DNA from: Porphyromonadaceae bacterium UBA7332
GTDB taxonomy: Bacteria > Bacteroidota > Bacteroidia > Bacteroidales > UBA7332
NCBI GenBank assembly: GCA_002471225.1
Contig: DKPO01000036.1
Coordinates: forward strand, 6,205-70,204
Direction of reading: 5' to 3'
DNA length: 64,000 bases
Positions within the stretch are counted from its first letter, which is position 1, and the number at the start of each line of letters is the position of its first letter. A program made the position numbers and the translations under genes. The notes below the pieces were generated by a model. The model saw only the letters and a list, made by a program, of their open reading frames with translations, searched no databases and was not told the origin of the DNA. Below are positions 27,624-37,655 of the stretch, one piece after another.

Positions 27624-29033
27624 ATGAAAAAGCATTTAACACATCCGATTTTCGCAAAGATTTCAGAAGCTGCAGATGCACTTCATGTTGATTGCTATGT
27701 CATCGGTGGTTTTGTTCGAGATATATTCTTAAACAGATCATCCAAAGACATCGATGTTGTGGTAATTGGAAGTGGAATTGCAGTCGCTGAATCTTTACAC
27801 AAAGAATTAGGAAAAAAATCATACTTATCTGTGTTTAAGAACTTCGGTACTGCACAAGTTAAGTATAAAGATATAGAAGTAGAGTTTGTTGGTGCTCGTA
27901 AAGAATCTTATCAAAGAGATTCGAGAAAACCAATTGTTGAAGACGGCTCACTGGAGGATGATCAAAACAGACGTGATTTTACTATTAATGCGATGGCTAT
28001 TTGCCTTAATAAAGGTCGTTTTGGCGAATTGGTAGATCCTTTTGATGGCCTGACTGATTTAGAAAATAAAATTATTCGCACGCCTTTAGATCCGGATATT
28101 ACATTTAGTGATGATCCTTTACGTATGATGCGCGCTATCCGTTTTGCCACTCAGCTTAATTTTGAGATAGAGGACGAAACTTTTAGTGCTCTTCATAGAA
28201 ATAAAGAGCGTATTGGCATTATCTCTAAGGAACGTATTATAGATGAGCTGAATAAGATAATGTTATCTCCCAAGCCATCAATTGGATTCAAATTATTGGA
28301 AAAATGTGGTCTGCTAAAACTTATATTTCCTGAGCTTCAAAATATGAAGGGAGTTGATATTGTTGAAGGTAGAGCTCATAAAGATAATTTTTATCATACA
28401 CTTACTGTTCTTGATAATCTCGCTCAGGTGAGCGATGATCTTTGGTTACGTTGGTCTGCTGTTCTGCATGATATTGCAAAACCGGCGACAAAGAAATGGG
28501 ATGATAAATTAGGATGGACTTTTCACAACCATAATTTTGTTGGAGAGAAGATGATCCCGCATATTTTCCGCAGAATGAAACTACCATTAAATGATAAAAT
28601 GAAATTCGTTCAAAAAATGGTTAGTCTTCACATGCGTCCTATTGTATTAGCAGAAGAAGAAGTAACAGATTCTGCAATAAGAAGACTTTTGTTCGATGCG
28701 GGTGATGATATAGATAAATTAATGACTTTATGTGAAGCTGATATAACTTCAAAAAATAAAGAAAAGGTTGTTAAATATCTTCAGAACTTTCAGTTGGTCA
28801 GAGATAAACTTCAGGAAATAGAAGAGAAAGATCGGGTACGTAATTTTCAGCCACCTATTTCTGGTGATGAAATTATGGACATGTTTGGTTTAACACCATG
28901 CCGTGAAGTCGGTATTCTTAAAGCAGTATTGAAAGATGCTATTCTTGATGGTGAAATCACAAATAATAAAGAAGAAGCCCTAGAGCTTTTACTGAATAAA
29001 GCATCTGAACTAGGACTTAAAGTCAAACAATAA
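27624..29033 (+). CDS. cca: tRNA nucleotidyltransferase (CCA-adding), with HD domain
   Basis: Adds or repairs the 3' CCA of tRNAs. The nucleotidyltransferase head has GGFVRDIFL and the metal-binding DIDVV, followed by the RRDFTINAMA motif and the RMMRAIRFA segment. The C-terminal HD hydrolase domain contains HDIAKPATKKW and the later FHNHNFVG histidines. The 469 residues fit this class II poly(A) polymerase/CCA family in Bacteroidota. It is the third gene in the pyrK operon, with 10-bp and 11-bp gaps to its neighbours. CCA addition rather than poly(A) synthesis is assumed, as it is the only such gene in view. Confidence 0.9.
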   Translation: MKKHLTHPIFAKISEAADALHVDCYVIGGFVRDIFLNRSSKDIDVVVIGSGIAVAESLHKELGKKSYLSVFKNFGTAQVKYKDIEVEFVGARKESYQRDSRKPIVEDGSLEDDQNRRDFTINAMAICLNKGRFGELVDPFDGLTDLENKIIRTPLDPDITFSDDPLRMMRAIRFATQLNFEIEDETFSALHRNKERIGIISKERIIDELNKIMLSPKPSIGFKLLEKCGLLKLIFPELQNMKGVDIVEGRAHKDNFYHTLTVLDNLAQVSDDLWLRWSAVLHDIAKPATKKWDDKLGWTFHNHNFVGEKMIPHIFRRMKLPLNDKMKFVQKMVSLHMRPIVLAEEEVTDSAIRRLLFDAGDDIDKLMTLCEADITSKNKEKVVKYLQNFQLVRDKLQEIEEKDRVRNFQPPISGDEIMDMFGLTPCREVGILKAVLKDAILDGEITNNKEEALELLLNKASELGLKVKQ

Positions 29034-29044
29034 CAACTTAGATT

Positions 29045-30148
29045 ATGGCACTATATCCGAATTTAATTTTGGAGGCACTTAAGAAAGTCAGATATCCAGG
29101 TACTGGCAAAAACTTGATTGAGGCCGAAATGATAGAAGATGATATGAGAATAGATGGTCAAAAGGTAACCTTTTCAATTATTTTTGAGAAACCCAATGAT
29201 CCATTTATTAAATCTGTAGTAAAAGCTGCAGAAACAGCTATTTTAACATATGTTGGAGAAGATGTTGATATTAAAGGTAATATCTCTATAAAAACCAAAC
29301 AATTAGCTAGACCTGAACCCGATAAACTATTACCACAAGTAAAGAATGTGATTGCAATTTCTTCAGGAAAAGGTGGAGTAGGAAAGTCAACAGTCTCTGC
29401 GAATCTTGCGGTTGCATTAGCAAAACTAGGATACAAAGTTGGTTTGTTGGATGCTGATATCTTTGGTCCATCGGTTCCTAAAATGTTTGGAACAGAAGAT
29501 GCAAGGCCTCTTTTAGAAAGAATAGATGGAAGAGATTTAATTATTCCGGAAGAAAAATACGGGGTAAAGCTTTTATCTATAGGTTATTTTGTAAAGAAAG
29601 AAGATGCTGTCGTTTGGCGAGGTGGAATGGCTAGTAATGCTCTCAAGCAATTAATTGCAGATGCTCATTGGGGGGAGTTAGATTTCTTTTTATTAGATAT
29701 GCCCCCAGGCACTAGTGATATTCATTTAACTTTGATTCAAACATTAGCAGTTACAGGAGCTTTGGTTGTCAGTACACCGCAGCAAGTAGCTTTAGCTGAT
29801 GCTATTAAAGGAATTAATATGTTCACTAATGATAAAGTTAATATTCCGATACTTGGTCTGGTTGAAAATATGGCTTGGTTTACACCTGCTGAATTACCAG
29901 CGAACAAGTATTATATTTTCGGTAAAAATGGATGTAAAAATCTTGCCGAAGAAATGAATATACCTTTGTTAGGACAAATTCCTATTGTTCAGAGTATTTG
30001 TGAAGGTGGAGATACTGGTGTTCCTGTTGCTCTTGATGAGAATTCAATAACAGGTCAGGCATTTTTGCATTTAGCAGAGAAACTTGTGGAACGCGTTGTT
30101 GATAGAAATTCTCATATTTCACCGACTAAACGCGTTATCGCGAAATAA
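29045..30148 (+). CDS. mrp: Mrp/ApbC family P-loop ATPase (iron-sulfur carrier type)
   Basis: 367 residues. An N-terminal MIP18-like domain (about 1-90) precedes the P-loop ATPase with the deviant Walker A GKGGVGKST (about 108-116) and the DADIFGPSVP switch. Family members carry Fe-S clusters to apoproteins. The bridging CxxC found after ENM in E. coli Mrp is absent; the place reads ENMAWFTPAELP. It ends the pyrK operon before a probable terminator. The role in Fe-S assembly is from the family and is less certain without the cysteines. Confidence 0.9.
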   Translation: MALYPNLILEALKKVRYPGTGKNLIEAEMIEDDMRIDGQKVTFSIIFEKPNDPFIKSVVKAAETAILTYVGEDVDIKGNISIKTKQLARPEPDKLLPQVKNVIAISSGKGGVGKSTVSANLAVALAKLGYKVGLLDADIFGPSVPKMFGTEDARPLLERIDGRDLIIPEEKYGVKLLSIGYFVKKEDAVVWRGGMASNALKQLIADAHWGELDFFLLDMPPGTSDIHLTLIQTLAVTGALVVSTPQQVALADAIKGINMFTNDKVNIPILGLVENMAWFTPAELPANKYYIFGKNGCKNLAEEMNIPLLGQIPIVQSICEGGDTGVPVALDENSITGQAFLHLAEKLVERVVDRNSHISPTKRVIAK

Positions 30149-30151
30149 TAT

Positions 30152-30206
30152 ATATTCGGGAATAGCTTTAAATTTGGCTGTTTCCGAATATTTGCTTTGT
30201 GATTTT
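30152..30206 (+). terminator. Probable terminator of the pyrK-mrp operon
   Basis: 11-bp stem ATATTCGGGAA (30152-30162) and TTTCCGAATAT (30181-30191) with one G-T pair, an 18-base loop, and a T-rich stretch at 30192-30209. Confidence 0.6.
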
Positions 30207-30262
30207 TTATAAGCGCAAAATAAAATTATAATGATGATTATGTATACTACTATTATTATATT

Positions 30263-30571
30263 ATGATTATATACAATACAACCTACCAGATTGACCCTTC
30301 GATTCATGAAGAGGCTTTGAATTGGATTAAAGATTCATTGATTCCTAAAATTCTACAAACAAAGCATTTAACAAATCCCCGATTAGTTAAAGTTTTAACT
30401 GATGATCCAAATAATAATAGTTATTCTTTACAATTTGAAGTAGATTCCGTAGCCGATCTTAATACATGGTATAAACAAACAGGTGCTGCTATCTATTCAG
30501 ATTTGACAAAGAAGTACGGCAATAAACTATTAGGATTCACAACTCTCTTAGAGCATATAGAGCTATCTTAA
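30263..30571 (+). CDS. DUF4286 family small protein
   Basis: 102 residues, no signal peptide. The start [22 protein letters not shown] and the alternating strand-helix pattern resemble a ferredoxin-like dimeric alpha-beta barrel fold, as expected for DUF4286. Function unknown. It sits between the mrp terminator and a large hairpin, so it is probably its own short transcript. Confidence 0.8.
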   Translation: MIIYNTTYQIDPSIHEEALNWIKDSLIPKILQTKHLTNPRLVKVLTDDPNNNSYSLQFEVDSVADLNTWYKQTGAAIYSDLTKKYGNKLLGFTTLLEHIELS

Positions 30572-30573
30572 AT

Positions 30574-30624
30574 ATAGAAGTATACATAAAGATGATAATC
30601 ATTTTATCTTATGTATACTTCTAT
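30574..30624. terminator. Long hairpin after the DUF4286 gene
   Basis: 16-bp perfect stem ATAGAAGTATACATAA (30574-30589) and its complement (30609-30624), with further GAT/ATC pairing inside. The T-run after it is poor, so it may be a terminator or an RNA-stabilising structure. Confidence 0.6.
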
Positions 30625-30662
30625 ATGTCAGAATAATAAACTGTAAATTAATAACTTCATTA

Positions 30663-31217
30663 ATGAGAGAACGAATAATTTTAGGTATTGACCCTGGTAC
30701 AACTGTTATGGGTTATGGGATAATCAGAGTTATTAATAATACACCTGAAGTTATAACTATGGGAGTTATACATTTAAGCAAACTCCCCGATCATTATGTT
30801 AAATTAAAACGTATTTTTGATCGCGTGGTATCATTAATAGATGAATTCCATCCGGATGAATTAGCGATTGAGGCGCCATTCTTTGGCAAGAATGTTCAAT
30901 CAATGCTTAAATTGGGGCGTGCCCAGGGTGTTGCTATGTCAGCCGCACTTTCCCGAGACATTCCTATCTTTGAATATGCGCCATTAAAAATTAAAATGTC
31001 GATAACCGGGAATGGTCAGGCTGCTAAAGAACAAGTTGCATCTATGCTTCAAAAGATTTTAAAAATCCCGCAAGAAAATATGTTACCAGAACTTGATGCT
31101 ACCGATGGGTTAGCAGCTGCTTTATGCCATTTTTATCAGTCGAATAGACCTGTTCAGGAAAAAAGCTACAATAGTTGGAAAGACTTTATAGCTAAGAACC
31201 CGAAGAGAGTTAAATAG
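30663..31217 (+). CDS. ruvC: Holliday junction resolvase RuvC
   Basis: Endonuclease that resolves recombination junctions moved by RuvAB. The four acidic residues expected are visible: Asp10 in GIDPGTT, Glu in AIEAPFF, and the C-terminal pair in [12 protein letters not shown]. The length of 184 residues is normal. No ruvA or ruvB is adjacent. Confidence 0.96.
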   Translation: MRERIILGIDPGTTVMGYGIIRVINNTPEVITMGVIHLSKLPDHYVKLKRIFDRVVSLIDEFHPDELAIEAPFFGKNVQSMLKLGRAQGVAMSAALSRDIPIFEYAPLKIKMSITGNGQAAKEQVASMLQKILKIPQENMLPELDATDGLAAALCHFYQSNRPVQEKSYNSWKDFIAKNPKRVK

Positions 31218-31295
31218 GGAACCCTCTCCCATCCTATCTCAACTATTTGTTTCTCTAATTGTTCTATTACTATATTAGACTAAACAATTTATATT

Positions 31296-31724
31296 ATGCA
31301 AATAGATAAAAATCAGGTTCTTGACTTAATACGTTTCTCTAAGTATTGCAACATGTCGACCATTAATGAATATGGATATCCAAGAATCATTATGATGGCA
31401 GTAATAAGATTTGATGATTTAGAGAATATTTGGTTTGCAACAAGTAAAAATTCGGAGAAATATAAGCAATTAGTGTTTAATAACCATGCAGGTCTTATAT
31501 TTCAGCAAGGTACGAATTATGCTTCTCTTATCGGAGAAGTTGATATATTTGATGATCAGCAAACCAGGAATGACCTATGGTCTCCTGCATTAGAAAAGTA
31601 TTTTCCTCTAGGCATGACAGATGATAACTATATTATCTTAAAGTTTCGGACAAAGTCCATTACTGCAGGCTTTAACTATTCATCTTATTCAGAGCAAATT
31701 TCTGAGTTTGTTCCTGGAAAATAA
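31296..31724 (+). CDS. Pyridoxamine 5'-phosphate oxidase-like flavin protein
   Basis: 142 residues with the split-barrel fold pattern: MSTINEYGYPRIIMMAVIRFDDLENIWFATSKNSEKY is typical of the general-stress-protein 26 branch. Such proteins bind FMN or F420 and reduce small molecules; the true substrate cannot be told. Monocistronic, closed by a bidirectional terminator. Confidence 0.82.
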   Translation: MQIDKNQVLDLIRFSKYCNMSTINEYGYPRIIMMAVIRFDDLENIWFATSKNSEKYKQLVFNNHAGLIFQQGTNYASLIGEVDIFDDQQTRNDLWSPALEKYFPLGMTDDNYIILKFRTKSITAGFNYSSYSEQISEFVPGK

Positions 31725-31770
31725 AAAATAAAGGTACTACTTAAATGAAAGTAGTACCTTTATTTTTTAT
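31723..31770. terminator. Bidirectional terminator
   Basis: 18-bp interrupted palindrome AAAAAATAAAGGTACTAC / GTAGTACCTTTATTTTTT between the stop of the flavin protein gene (+) and that of the gene at 31767 (-). It gives T-runs on both strands. Confidence 0.88.
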
Positions 31771-32450
31771 ATATCTCTATTATCCAAGCCTAGCTCCTCA
31801 TCAAAGTCATCGTCATAACTGTCCGGACGATTATCTTCAAGACAAGTTCTAAGATTTATGCCCATTTTTATTTTTAGTATGTTATCTTCCTGATCTTCAA
31901 TTTTACAATTTATAAAAGAGTGATTCATCAGATAATCCCCTAATAATTGTAGCTGACTGATTGTAAAGCTCATTAGCTTGCCTCGATCATTTATTTCGTA
32001 TTTAGTTATTTGATTTTTAGGAATTCCCAACCACACTTCATTAGTTCTCATTCCGCTAGCTAAAGCAAGTAAGAATAATCTTATTTTATTGATATAATAG
32101 CTTTGTCCAAACGATTGGTCAAGTTTTAATGGATTTTCTTTCTCTAATATTTTAGCCAGTTCATTTAGAGCAATAATACCATCACGCATTGATATTATTA
32201 TCATTTCGGCCAATATTTTGTGCATCGAAGAGTCTATCAATAATATATTAGAAAGAAATACATCCGGCATTACATTCATAAGTTTCAATTGATTACCCGA
32301 AAGTATAAATTGTTCCCGCAATCTGACTAATCGATCCATCTCTTCCACTACAGGTAATACTGCTATCTTTGTCATTGAAAAAACAAATAACGGACTTTCT
32401 GATTGTTTTAATAATGAGTTTGCTAATTGTATAATTTCATTTTTCATCAT
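31767..32450 (-). CDS. Hypothetical protein, 227 residues
   Basis: No family recognised. It is soluble and mostly helical in the first 150 residues, without signal peptide. The C-terminus is strongly acidic (SYDDDFDEELGLDN). A mid-segment MRTNEVWLGIPKNQITKYEI resembles a strand-turn-strand. Two Met codons open the frame; either could be used. It lies between nifJ and a convergent gene and is likely a single-gene transcript. Confidence 0.6.
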   Translation of the reverse strand: MMKNEIIQLANSLLKQSESPLFVFSMTKIAVLPVVEEMDRLVRLREQFILSGNQLKLMNVMPDVFLSNILLIDSSMHKILAEMIIISMRDGIIALNELAKILEKENPLKLDQSFGQSYYINKIRLFLLALASGMRTNEVWLGIPKNQITKYEINDRGKLMSFTISQLQLLGDYLMNHSFINCKIEDQEDNILKIKMGINLRTCLEDNRPDSYDDDFDEELGLDNRDI

Positions 32451-32530
32451 GATATATATTTATCTGGTAATACTTAATTTCTTACAGTATATAAACAACT
32501 ACCCTCCTCTTTTGTTTCAACAAATGCAGA

Positions 32531-32567
32531 GATAAAAAAAGGGATTATCCGTATGGATAATCCCTTT
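32531..32567 (-). terminator. Terminator of nifJ
   Basis: 13-bp perfect stem AAAGGGATTATCC (32538-32550) and its complement (32555-32567), loop GTAT, followed on the minus strand by seven Ts. Confidence 0.92.
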
Positions 32568-32587
32568 CTAATTTATAATAACAATTA

Positions 32588-35500
32588 TTACTCAGCAGCT
32601 TCAGCTGTATCAAAAGACGCAGCAGCAAGTCGTTTGTAAGTATTGTATCTCCATTTTGCATTTTCTTCAGCAGCTTTGAACAATTCTGTTGCTTCAGCAG
32701 GGAATTGTTTCAATAACGCAGAATAACGTACTTCTCCTTTTAGGAAATCCTGGAATTTATCCCACTTAGGTTCTTTAGAATCTAAGATAAACGGATTTTT
32801 ACCTTCAGCTTCCAACTCAGGATTGTAACGCCATAGATGCCAGTAACCACAATCAAGAGCAGCTCCACCTTCAGCTTGAGATTTACCCATACCTACACGT
32901 AAACCATGAGCAATACATGGAGAATATGCAATAATTAATGATGGTCCATCATAAGCTTCTGCTTCACGAATAGCTTTAAGTGTTTGCGCCTGGTCTCCAC
33001 CCATATCGATCTGTGCTACATACACATAACCATAAGTAGTAGCCATCAAACCAAGATCTTTTTTACGAATACGTTTACCTGCCGCAGCAAATTTCGCAAT
33101 CGCTCCTACCGGTGTAGATTTAGATGATTGTCCACCTGTATTAGAGTATACCTCTGTATCTACCACTAAGATATTTACATTTTTACCAGATGCTAATACA
33201 TGGTCTAATCCACCATATCCGATATCATATGCCCAACCATCACCACCAATGATCCATTGAGATTTTTTGATGATATATTGAGTTAAACCTGATAATTCTT
33301 TGCAGATATCACAAGTACAAGCTTTTACAAGTGGAGTAATTTTCGCTTCTAATTCGACAGTTTTGTCTGCATTTTCACGATTCTCAATCCATTCAGTAAA
33401 TAATGCTTTTAACTCGTCAGAGCAACACTCACAAGTTAGACCTTGTTTCATTAAACGCTCAACACGATCACGCATTTTTTCTACAGCAAACGCCATACCT
33501 AAACCAAACTCAGCATTATCTTCGAATAAAGAGTTAGCCCATGCCGGACCTCTGCCTTGTTCATTTTTTGTATATGGAGTTGAAGGAGCTGAACCAGAAT
33601 AAATAGAAGTACAACCAGTCGCATTTGCAATCATTTGACGATCACCGAACAATTGTGAAATCAATTTAACGTATGGAGTTTCTCCACAACCCGAACATGC
33701 ACCAGAGAACTCGAACAATGGAGTTGCGAACTGTGAATTTTTCACATTAGCTTTAACGTCAACCAAATGTTGTTTTGATTTAACTTCGCTAACACAGAAA
33801 TCCCAGTTTGCTTGATTTGGCATCTCTTGTTCAATCGATACCATTTCAAGAGCTTTTCCATTTTTATTACCCGGACATACATCAGGACAGTTACCACAAC
33901 CCATACAGTCTAGAACGTCTACCTGAATGCGGAATGTCATATCAGCGAATTGTTTACCAACTGCTTTAATTGTTGCCATTTCAGGGTTCTTAGCTTGTTC
34001 TTCTTTATCAAGAACGAAAGGACGAATTGCTGCGTGAGGACATACGTAAGCACATTTGTTACATTGGATACAGTTTTCTGGTTTCCAAACAGGAACCATT
34101 GCTGCTACACCACGTTTGTCATATGCTGCTGTACCTTGATCCCAAGTTCCGTCTTCGCGACCTTTAAATGCAGATACCGGAAGATCATCTCCGATTTGAG
34201 CATTGATCGGACGAACAACTTTTTGAACAAAATCAGGAGCCGGAGTATGTTCCAGTTCGAATTTGCTATCAATTGTAGCCCACTCAGCAGGAATATCTAT
34301 TTTTGTAACATCACCACCACGTTCAACTGCCGCGAAGTTCATGTTAACGATATTCTCACCTTTTTTACCGTAAGATTTAACAATCGCTTTTTTCATTTGC
34401 TCTACAGCCAAATCATAAGGAATTACTCCTGTGATTTTAAAGAATGCTGATTGCAGGATTGTGTTAGTACGATTACCTAAACCGATTTCCTGAGCAATTT
34501 GAGTAGCATTGATAATATATACAGTAATATTGTTTTTAGCTAAATAACCTTTTACATTATCAGGTAAATGTTTTTTAGTTTCTTCAGCATCCCACATAGA
34601 GTTCAACAAGAATGTACCATTCTTTTTCAAACCTCTTGTTACATCATAAAGACGTAGATATGCAGGTACGTGACATGCTACAAAGTCAGGAGTGTTCACT
34701 AAATAAGTCGAACGGATTGGTTTATCACCAAAACGTAAGTGAGAACAAGTGAAACCACCTGATTTTTTAGAGTCATAAGAGAAATAAGCCTGACAATATT
34801 TATCAGTGTTGTCACCAATAATTTTGATTGAGTTTTTGTTAGCACCTACTGTACCATCAGCTCCTAAACCGTAGAATTTAGCTTCGAAAGTACCGTCAGC
34901 TAATAAAAGTTCTTCTTTCTGAGGAAGGGAAGTAAATGTTACATCATCTACGATACCAATTGTGAAACCATTTTTAGGTTCTGGCAATTCAAGGTTTTCG
35001 TAAACAGAAACGATTTGTGCAGGAGTTGTATCTTTTGAAGAAAGACCATAACGACCACCTACAACTACAGGTGCATTAGGTTTTCCATAATATACATCTT
35101 TAACATCTAAATATAAAGGTTCGCCAGTTGCACCAGGTTCTTTTGTTCTATCCAATACTGCGATACGTTTAACGCTTGCTGGCATTGCTGCTAAGAAGTG
35201 TTTTGCAGAGAATGGACGATACAAGTGAACTGATAGCAAACCTACTTTTTTGCCTTGTGCTTGTAAGAAATCAATAGCTTCGCGAGCAGCTTCTGTTACA
35301 GAACCCATTGCGATGATTACGTTTTCAGCATCTTCAGCTCCGTAATAGTCGAACAAACCATATTTACGACCAGTAATGGCTGAGATTTTCTCCATATATT
35401 TTTCAACGATTGCAGGAATTGCATCATAATATGGATTACAAGCCTCACGTGCCTGGAAATATACGTCCGGATTTTGAGCCATACCTCTGGCAACCGGGTT

Positions 35501-36139
35501 TTCAGGATTGATTGCACGTTTACGGAATGCATCTAAAGCTTCACGATCAAATAGTGGTTCAAGATCTTCTTGCTCCAACATTTCTACTTTTTGGATCTCG
35601 TGAGATGTACGGAATCCATCAAAGAAATGAACAAAAGGAACTCGACCTTCTAATGCTGCAAAGTGAGCAACACCAGCTAAATCCATAACCTCTTGTACTG
35701 AACCTGTAGCTAAGAAAGCATAACCAGTTTGGCGTGCAGCCATAACATCCTGGTGATCACCAAAAATTGATAAGGCGTGTGATGCCAATGCACGAGCAGA
35801 TACGTGAATTACACTAGGTAATAATTCACCTGCCATTTTGTACATATTCGGAATCATCAACAATAAACCTTGTGATGCTGTGTATGTAGTTGTTAATGCA
35901 CCAGCTTGAAGAGATCCGTGAACTGCACCTGCAGCACCAGCCTCTGATTGCATTTCTTCTACTTTCACAGTTTCTCCGAAGATATTTTTTCTTCCGGCAG
36001 CAGCCCATTCATCAACGTATTCAGCCATTGTTGATGATGGTGTGATAGGATAAATCGCAGCTACTTCACTGAACATATATGAAATATGTGCAGCAGCCTG
36101 ATTACCATCACAGGTCAAAAACTTCTTTTGTTTAGTCAT
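32588..36139 (-). CDS. nifJ: Pyruvate:ferredoxin (flavodoxin) oxidoreductase, single chain
   Basis: Converts pyruvate and CoA to acetyl-CoA, CO2 and reduced ferredoxin, the central anaerobic step in Bacteroidales. All domains are fused in 1183 residues: pyrimidine-binding domain at the start, transketolase-C and gamma domains, two ferredoxin clusters (CIQCNKCAYVCP and CMGCGNCPDVCP, about 685-760), and a TPP domain with GGDGWAYDIGYGGLDH. Cysteines in SGACSGCGETPY and near the C-terminus suit the proximal cluster. The length matches NifJ-type enzymes. It is alone, with a strong terminator; no perfect promoter was found, though TATGTTTT at 36157-36164 comes close. Confidence 0.97.
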   Translation of the reverse strand: MTKQKKFLTCDGNQAAAHISYMFSEVAAIYPITPSSTMAEYVDEWAAAGRKNIFGETVKVEEMQSEAGAAGAVHGSLQAGALTTTYTASQGLLLMIPNMYKMAGELLPSVIHVSARALASHALSIFGDHQDVMAARQTGYAFLATGSVQEVMDLAGVAHFAALEGRVPFVHFFDGFRTSHEIQKVEMLEQEDLEPLFDREALDAFRKRAINPENPVARGMAQNPDVYFQAREACNPYYDAIPAIVEKYMEKISAITGRKYGLFDYYGAEDAENVIIAMGSVTEAAREAIDFLQAQGKKVGLLSVHLYRPFSAKHFLAAMPASVKRIAVLDRTKEPGATGEPLYLDVKDVYYGKPNAPVVVGGRYGLSSKDTTPAQIVSVYENLELPEPKNGFTIGIVDDVTFTSLPQKEELLLADGTFEAKFYGLGADGTVGANKNSIKIIGDNTDKYCQAYFSYDSKKSGGFTCSHLRFGDKPIRSTYLVNTPDFVACHVPAYLRLYDVTRGLKKNGTFLLNSMWDAEETKKHLPDNVKGYLAKNNITVYIINATQIAQEIGLGNRTNTILQSAFFKITGVIPYDLAVEQMKKAIVKSYGKKGENIVNMNFAAVERGGDVTKIDIPAEWATIDSKFELEHTPAPDFVQKVVRPINAQIGDDLPVSAFKGREDGTWDQGTAAYDKRGVAAMVPVWKPENCIQCNKCAYVCPHAAIRPFVLDKEEQAKNPEMATIKAVGKQFADMTFRIQVDVLDCMGCGNCPDVCPGNKNGKALEMVSIEQEMPNQANWDFCVSEVKSKQHLVDVKANVKNSQFATPLFEFSGACSGCGETPYVKLISQLFGDRQMIANATGCTSIYSGSAPSTPYTKNEQGRGPAWANSLFEDNAEFGLGMAFAVEKMRDRVERLMKQGLTCECCSDELKALFTEWIENRENADKTVELEAKITPLVKACTCDICKELSGLTQYIIKKSQWIIGGDGWAYDIGYGGLDHVLASGKNVNILVVDTEVYSNTGGQSSKSTPVGAIAKFAAAGKRIRKKDLGLMATTYGYVYVAQIDMGGDQAQTLKAIREAEAYDGPSLIIAYSPCIAHGLRVGMGKSQAEGGAALDCGYWHLWRYNPELEAEGKNPFILDSKEPKWDKFQDFLKGEVRYSALLKQFPAEATELFKAAEENAKWRYNTYKRLAAASFDTAEAAE

Positions 36140-36187
36140 AATTCTAACTATAAATTAAAACATACGTTTAGTCTGATCTATATATAA

Positions 36188-36207
36188 CGAATCAGAATAC
36201 TGATTCG
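36188..36207. repeat. Short inverted repeat upstream of nifJ
   Basis: CGAATCAG / CTGATTCG with a 4-base loop, 50-70 bases upstream of the nifJ start and 10 bases after the stop of the ATPase gene. It could be an operator of nifJ or a weak terminator of the ATPase gene; the T-content after it is low. Confidence 0.5.
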
Positions 36208-36216
36208 GTTGTATTT

Positions 36217-37398
36217 CTAATATAAAAAACCAAAAAGCCAGAGAGGAATTATGTTATCTTCCCCTACTTCTATTAAATCGCGGGCATAATAAAAATCACT
36301 ATTTATTCTACCACGAATATTTTCGCCCTCAATTCTGAAATTGAATTGTTCATTTACGAGGAACTGAGCGCTTTTTTCTCCGACATGTATTTCATGCTCT
36401 TTATATAAAGCATTATAAAAAAATGTCTCTCTGATTGTTTGTTCATCTACCTGATTCATTTGCAATGGATACATAATATTCGTATTATGCAAATATATCT
36501 GAGCAGGTTTTTTGGGGTACGAATCACCTTTAGTATATAAAAGATTTATCAATCGTGCATCTTGCAAATACTTGATGTAATTCATAACAGTTGCTCTTGA
36601 AGTCTTAATCTCATTACTCAACTGACTGACATTAACAGCAGTTGTTGAGCTATTTGAGAGTAAGTAAAGGAGCTTTCGTATCTTATGATAATATGAAACC
36701 TCAATTTCTTTCAAGAAGAAAATATCTCCTTCGATCATCATATTGATCGTTTTCAGAAGATTTTCAGAAAAGTTTCGTTGTTCCAGAAAAAATGGATAAA
36801 ATCCATGATGAATATAATCGGGAAGATAAGCAAGAGGTTTAACTCTGCTGCAAATATCAGTAGCAATCTCAATATGGTTTTCAAGTATTTGCTCTAACGT
36901 ATAATGCGGAAAACTCTCACCGCTCATCAAATTCAGGAATTCTCTGAATGAAAATCCTCTTAAATAATATGAATCTACAATACCCGAGAGTATTGGGTTT
37001 TCTTCTTTCAGTCTCATGGCCGATGACCCTGCAAAAACGATCTTTAGCTCCGGAATATTATCGTAGCAATGACGTAATGCATTAGACCAATCCGGATACT
37101 TAAATATCTGATCAATCAATAATGTTTTACCTCCGCGCTTATAGAACTCTTCGGCAAAATCCTCCAAAGTTCTGTTCGTAAAGTAAAGATTATTCATGTT
37201 AATGTAGAGACACGACTTATCATTCGCTCCAAAATAGTCTTTTGCATATTGGAGCAAAAAGGTTGTTTTGCCTACACCTCGTGTACCTTTTATACCTATC
37301 AGCCTGTTATCCCAATTGATTTCTTTCATCAATTCTCGTTTAACAGGTGATGAGATATGTTCAACCAAATATCTATGTGTTCTAATAAATGAATCCAC
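36217..37398 (-). CDS. AAA-family ATPase with DUF4143 domain
   Basis: 393 residues. AAA_14-type ATPase at about 30-160 with Walker A GTRGVGKT (38-45) and a hydrophobic LLID strand as Walker B. A middle winged-helix-like part (SQLSNEIKTSRATVMNYIKYL) and a C-terminal DUF4143/nuclease-like segment with FRIEGE follow. Such genes are common, multicopy and of unknown role in Bacteroidales, often suspected of stress or defence functions. It has its own good promoter. Confidence 0.85.
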   Translation of the reverse strand: MDSFIRTHRYLVEHISSPVKRELMKEINWDNRLIGIKGTRGVGKTTFLLQYAKDYFGANDKSCLYINMNNLYFTNRTLEDFAEEFYKRGGKTLLIDQIFKYPDWSNALRHCYDNIPELKIVFAGSSAMRLKEENPILSGIVDSYYLRGFSFREFLNLMSGESFPHYTLEQILENHIEIATDICSRVKPLAYLPDYIHHGFYPFFLEQRNFSENLLKTINMMIEGDIFFLKEIEVSYYHKIRKLLYLLSNSSTTAVNVSQLSNEIKTSRATVMNYIKYLQDARLINLLYTKGDSYPKKPAQIYLHNTNIMYPLQMNQVDEQTIRETFFYNALYKEHEIHVGEKSAQFLVNEQFNFRIEGENIRGRINSDFYYARDLIEVGEDNIIPLWLFGFLY

Positions 37399-37428
37399 GC
37401 TATCCTATTAAAATCTCGTTATCGTGGC

Positions 37429-37458
37429 AAATGTATATAAAAATGTCTGTTTTGCAAA
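37429..37458 (-). promoter_or_regulatory. Promoter of the DUF4143 ATPase gene
   Basis: Minus strand TTG (37458-37456), 19 bases, TACATTTG (37436-37429), giving a leader of about 24 bases. Confidence 0.72.
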
Positions 37459-37613
37459 CTTGAGATTGCATTTTTCGCATTCCATTTCATAATAACTCAT
37501 AAAAATATCTTTTTTACTTGGATTCAATACTATTTAATAACCTAATTCTTACTTTGTTATTTCGATTTCGTACCACTAGCCCTCAAATATCTATTTATAT
37601 TGAAAAAAAGGAA

Positions 37614-37621
37614 TAACTTTG
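37614..37621 (+). promoter_or_regulatory. Candidate -7 element of the M16-like peptidase gene
   Basis: TAACTTTG followed by CA, 35 bases before the ATG at 37656. The nearest TTG (37600-37602) is only 11 bases away. Confidence 0.45.
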
Positions 37622-37655
37622 CACTCATAACAACCATATAAAGTTTTATCAGTAT

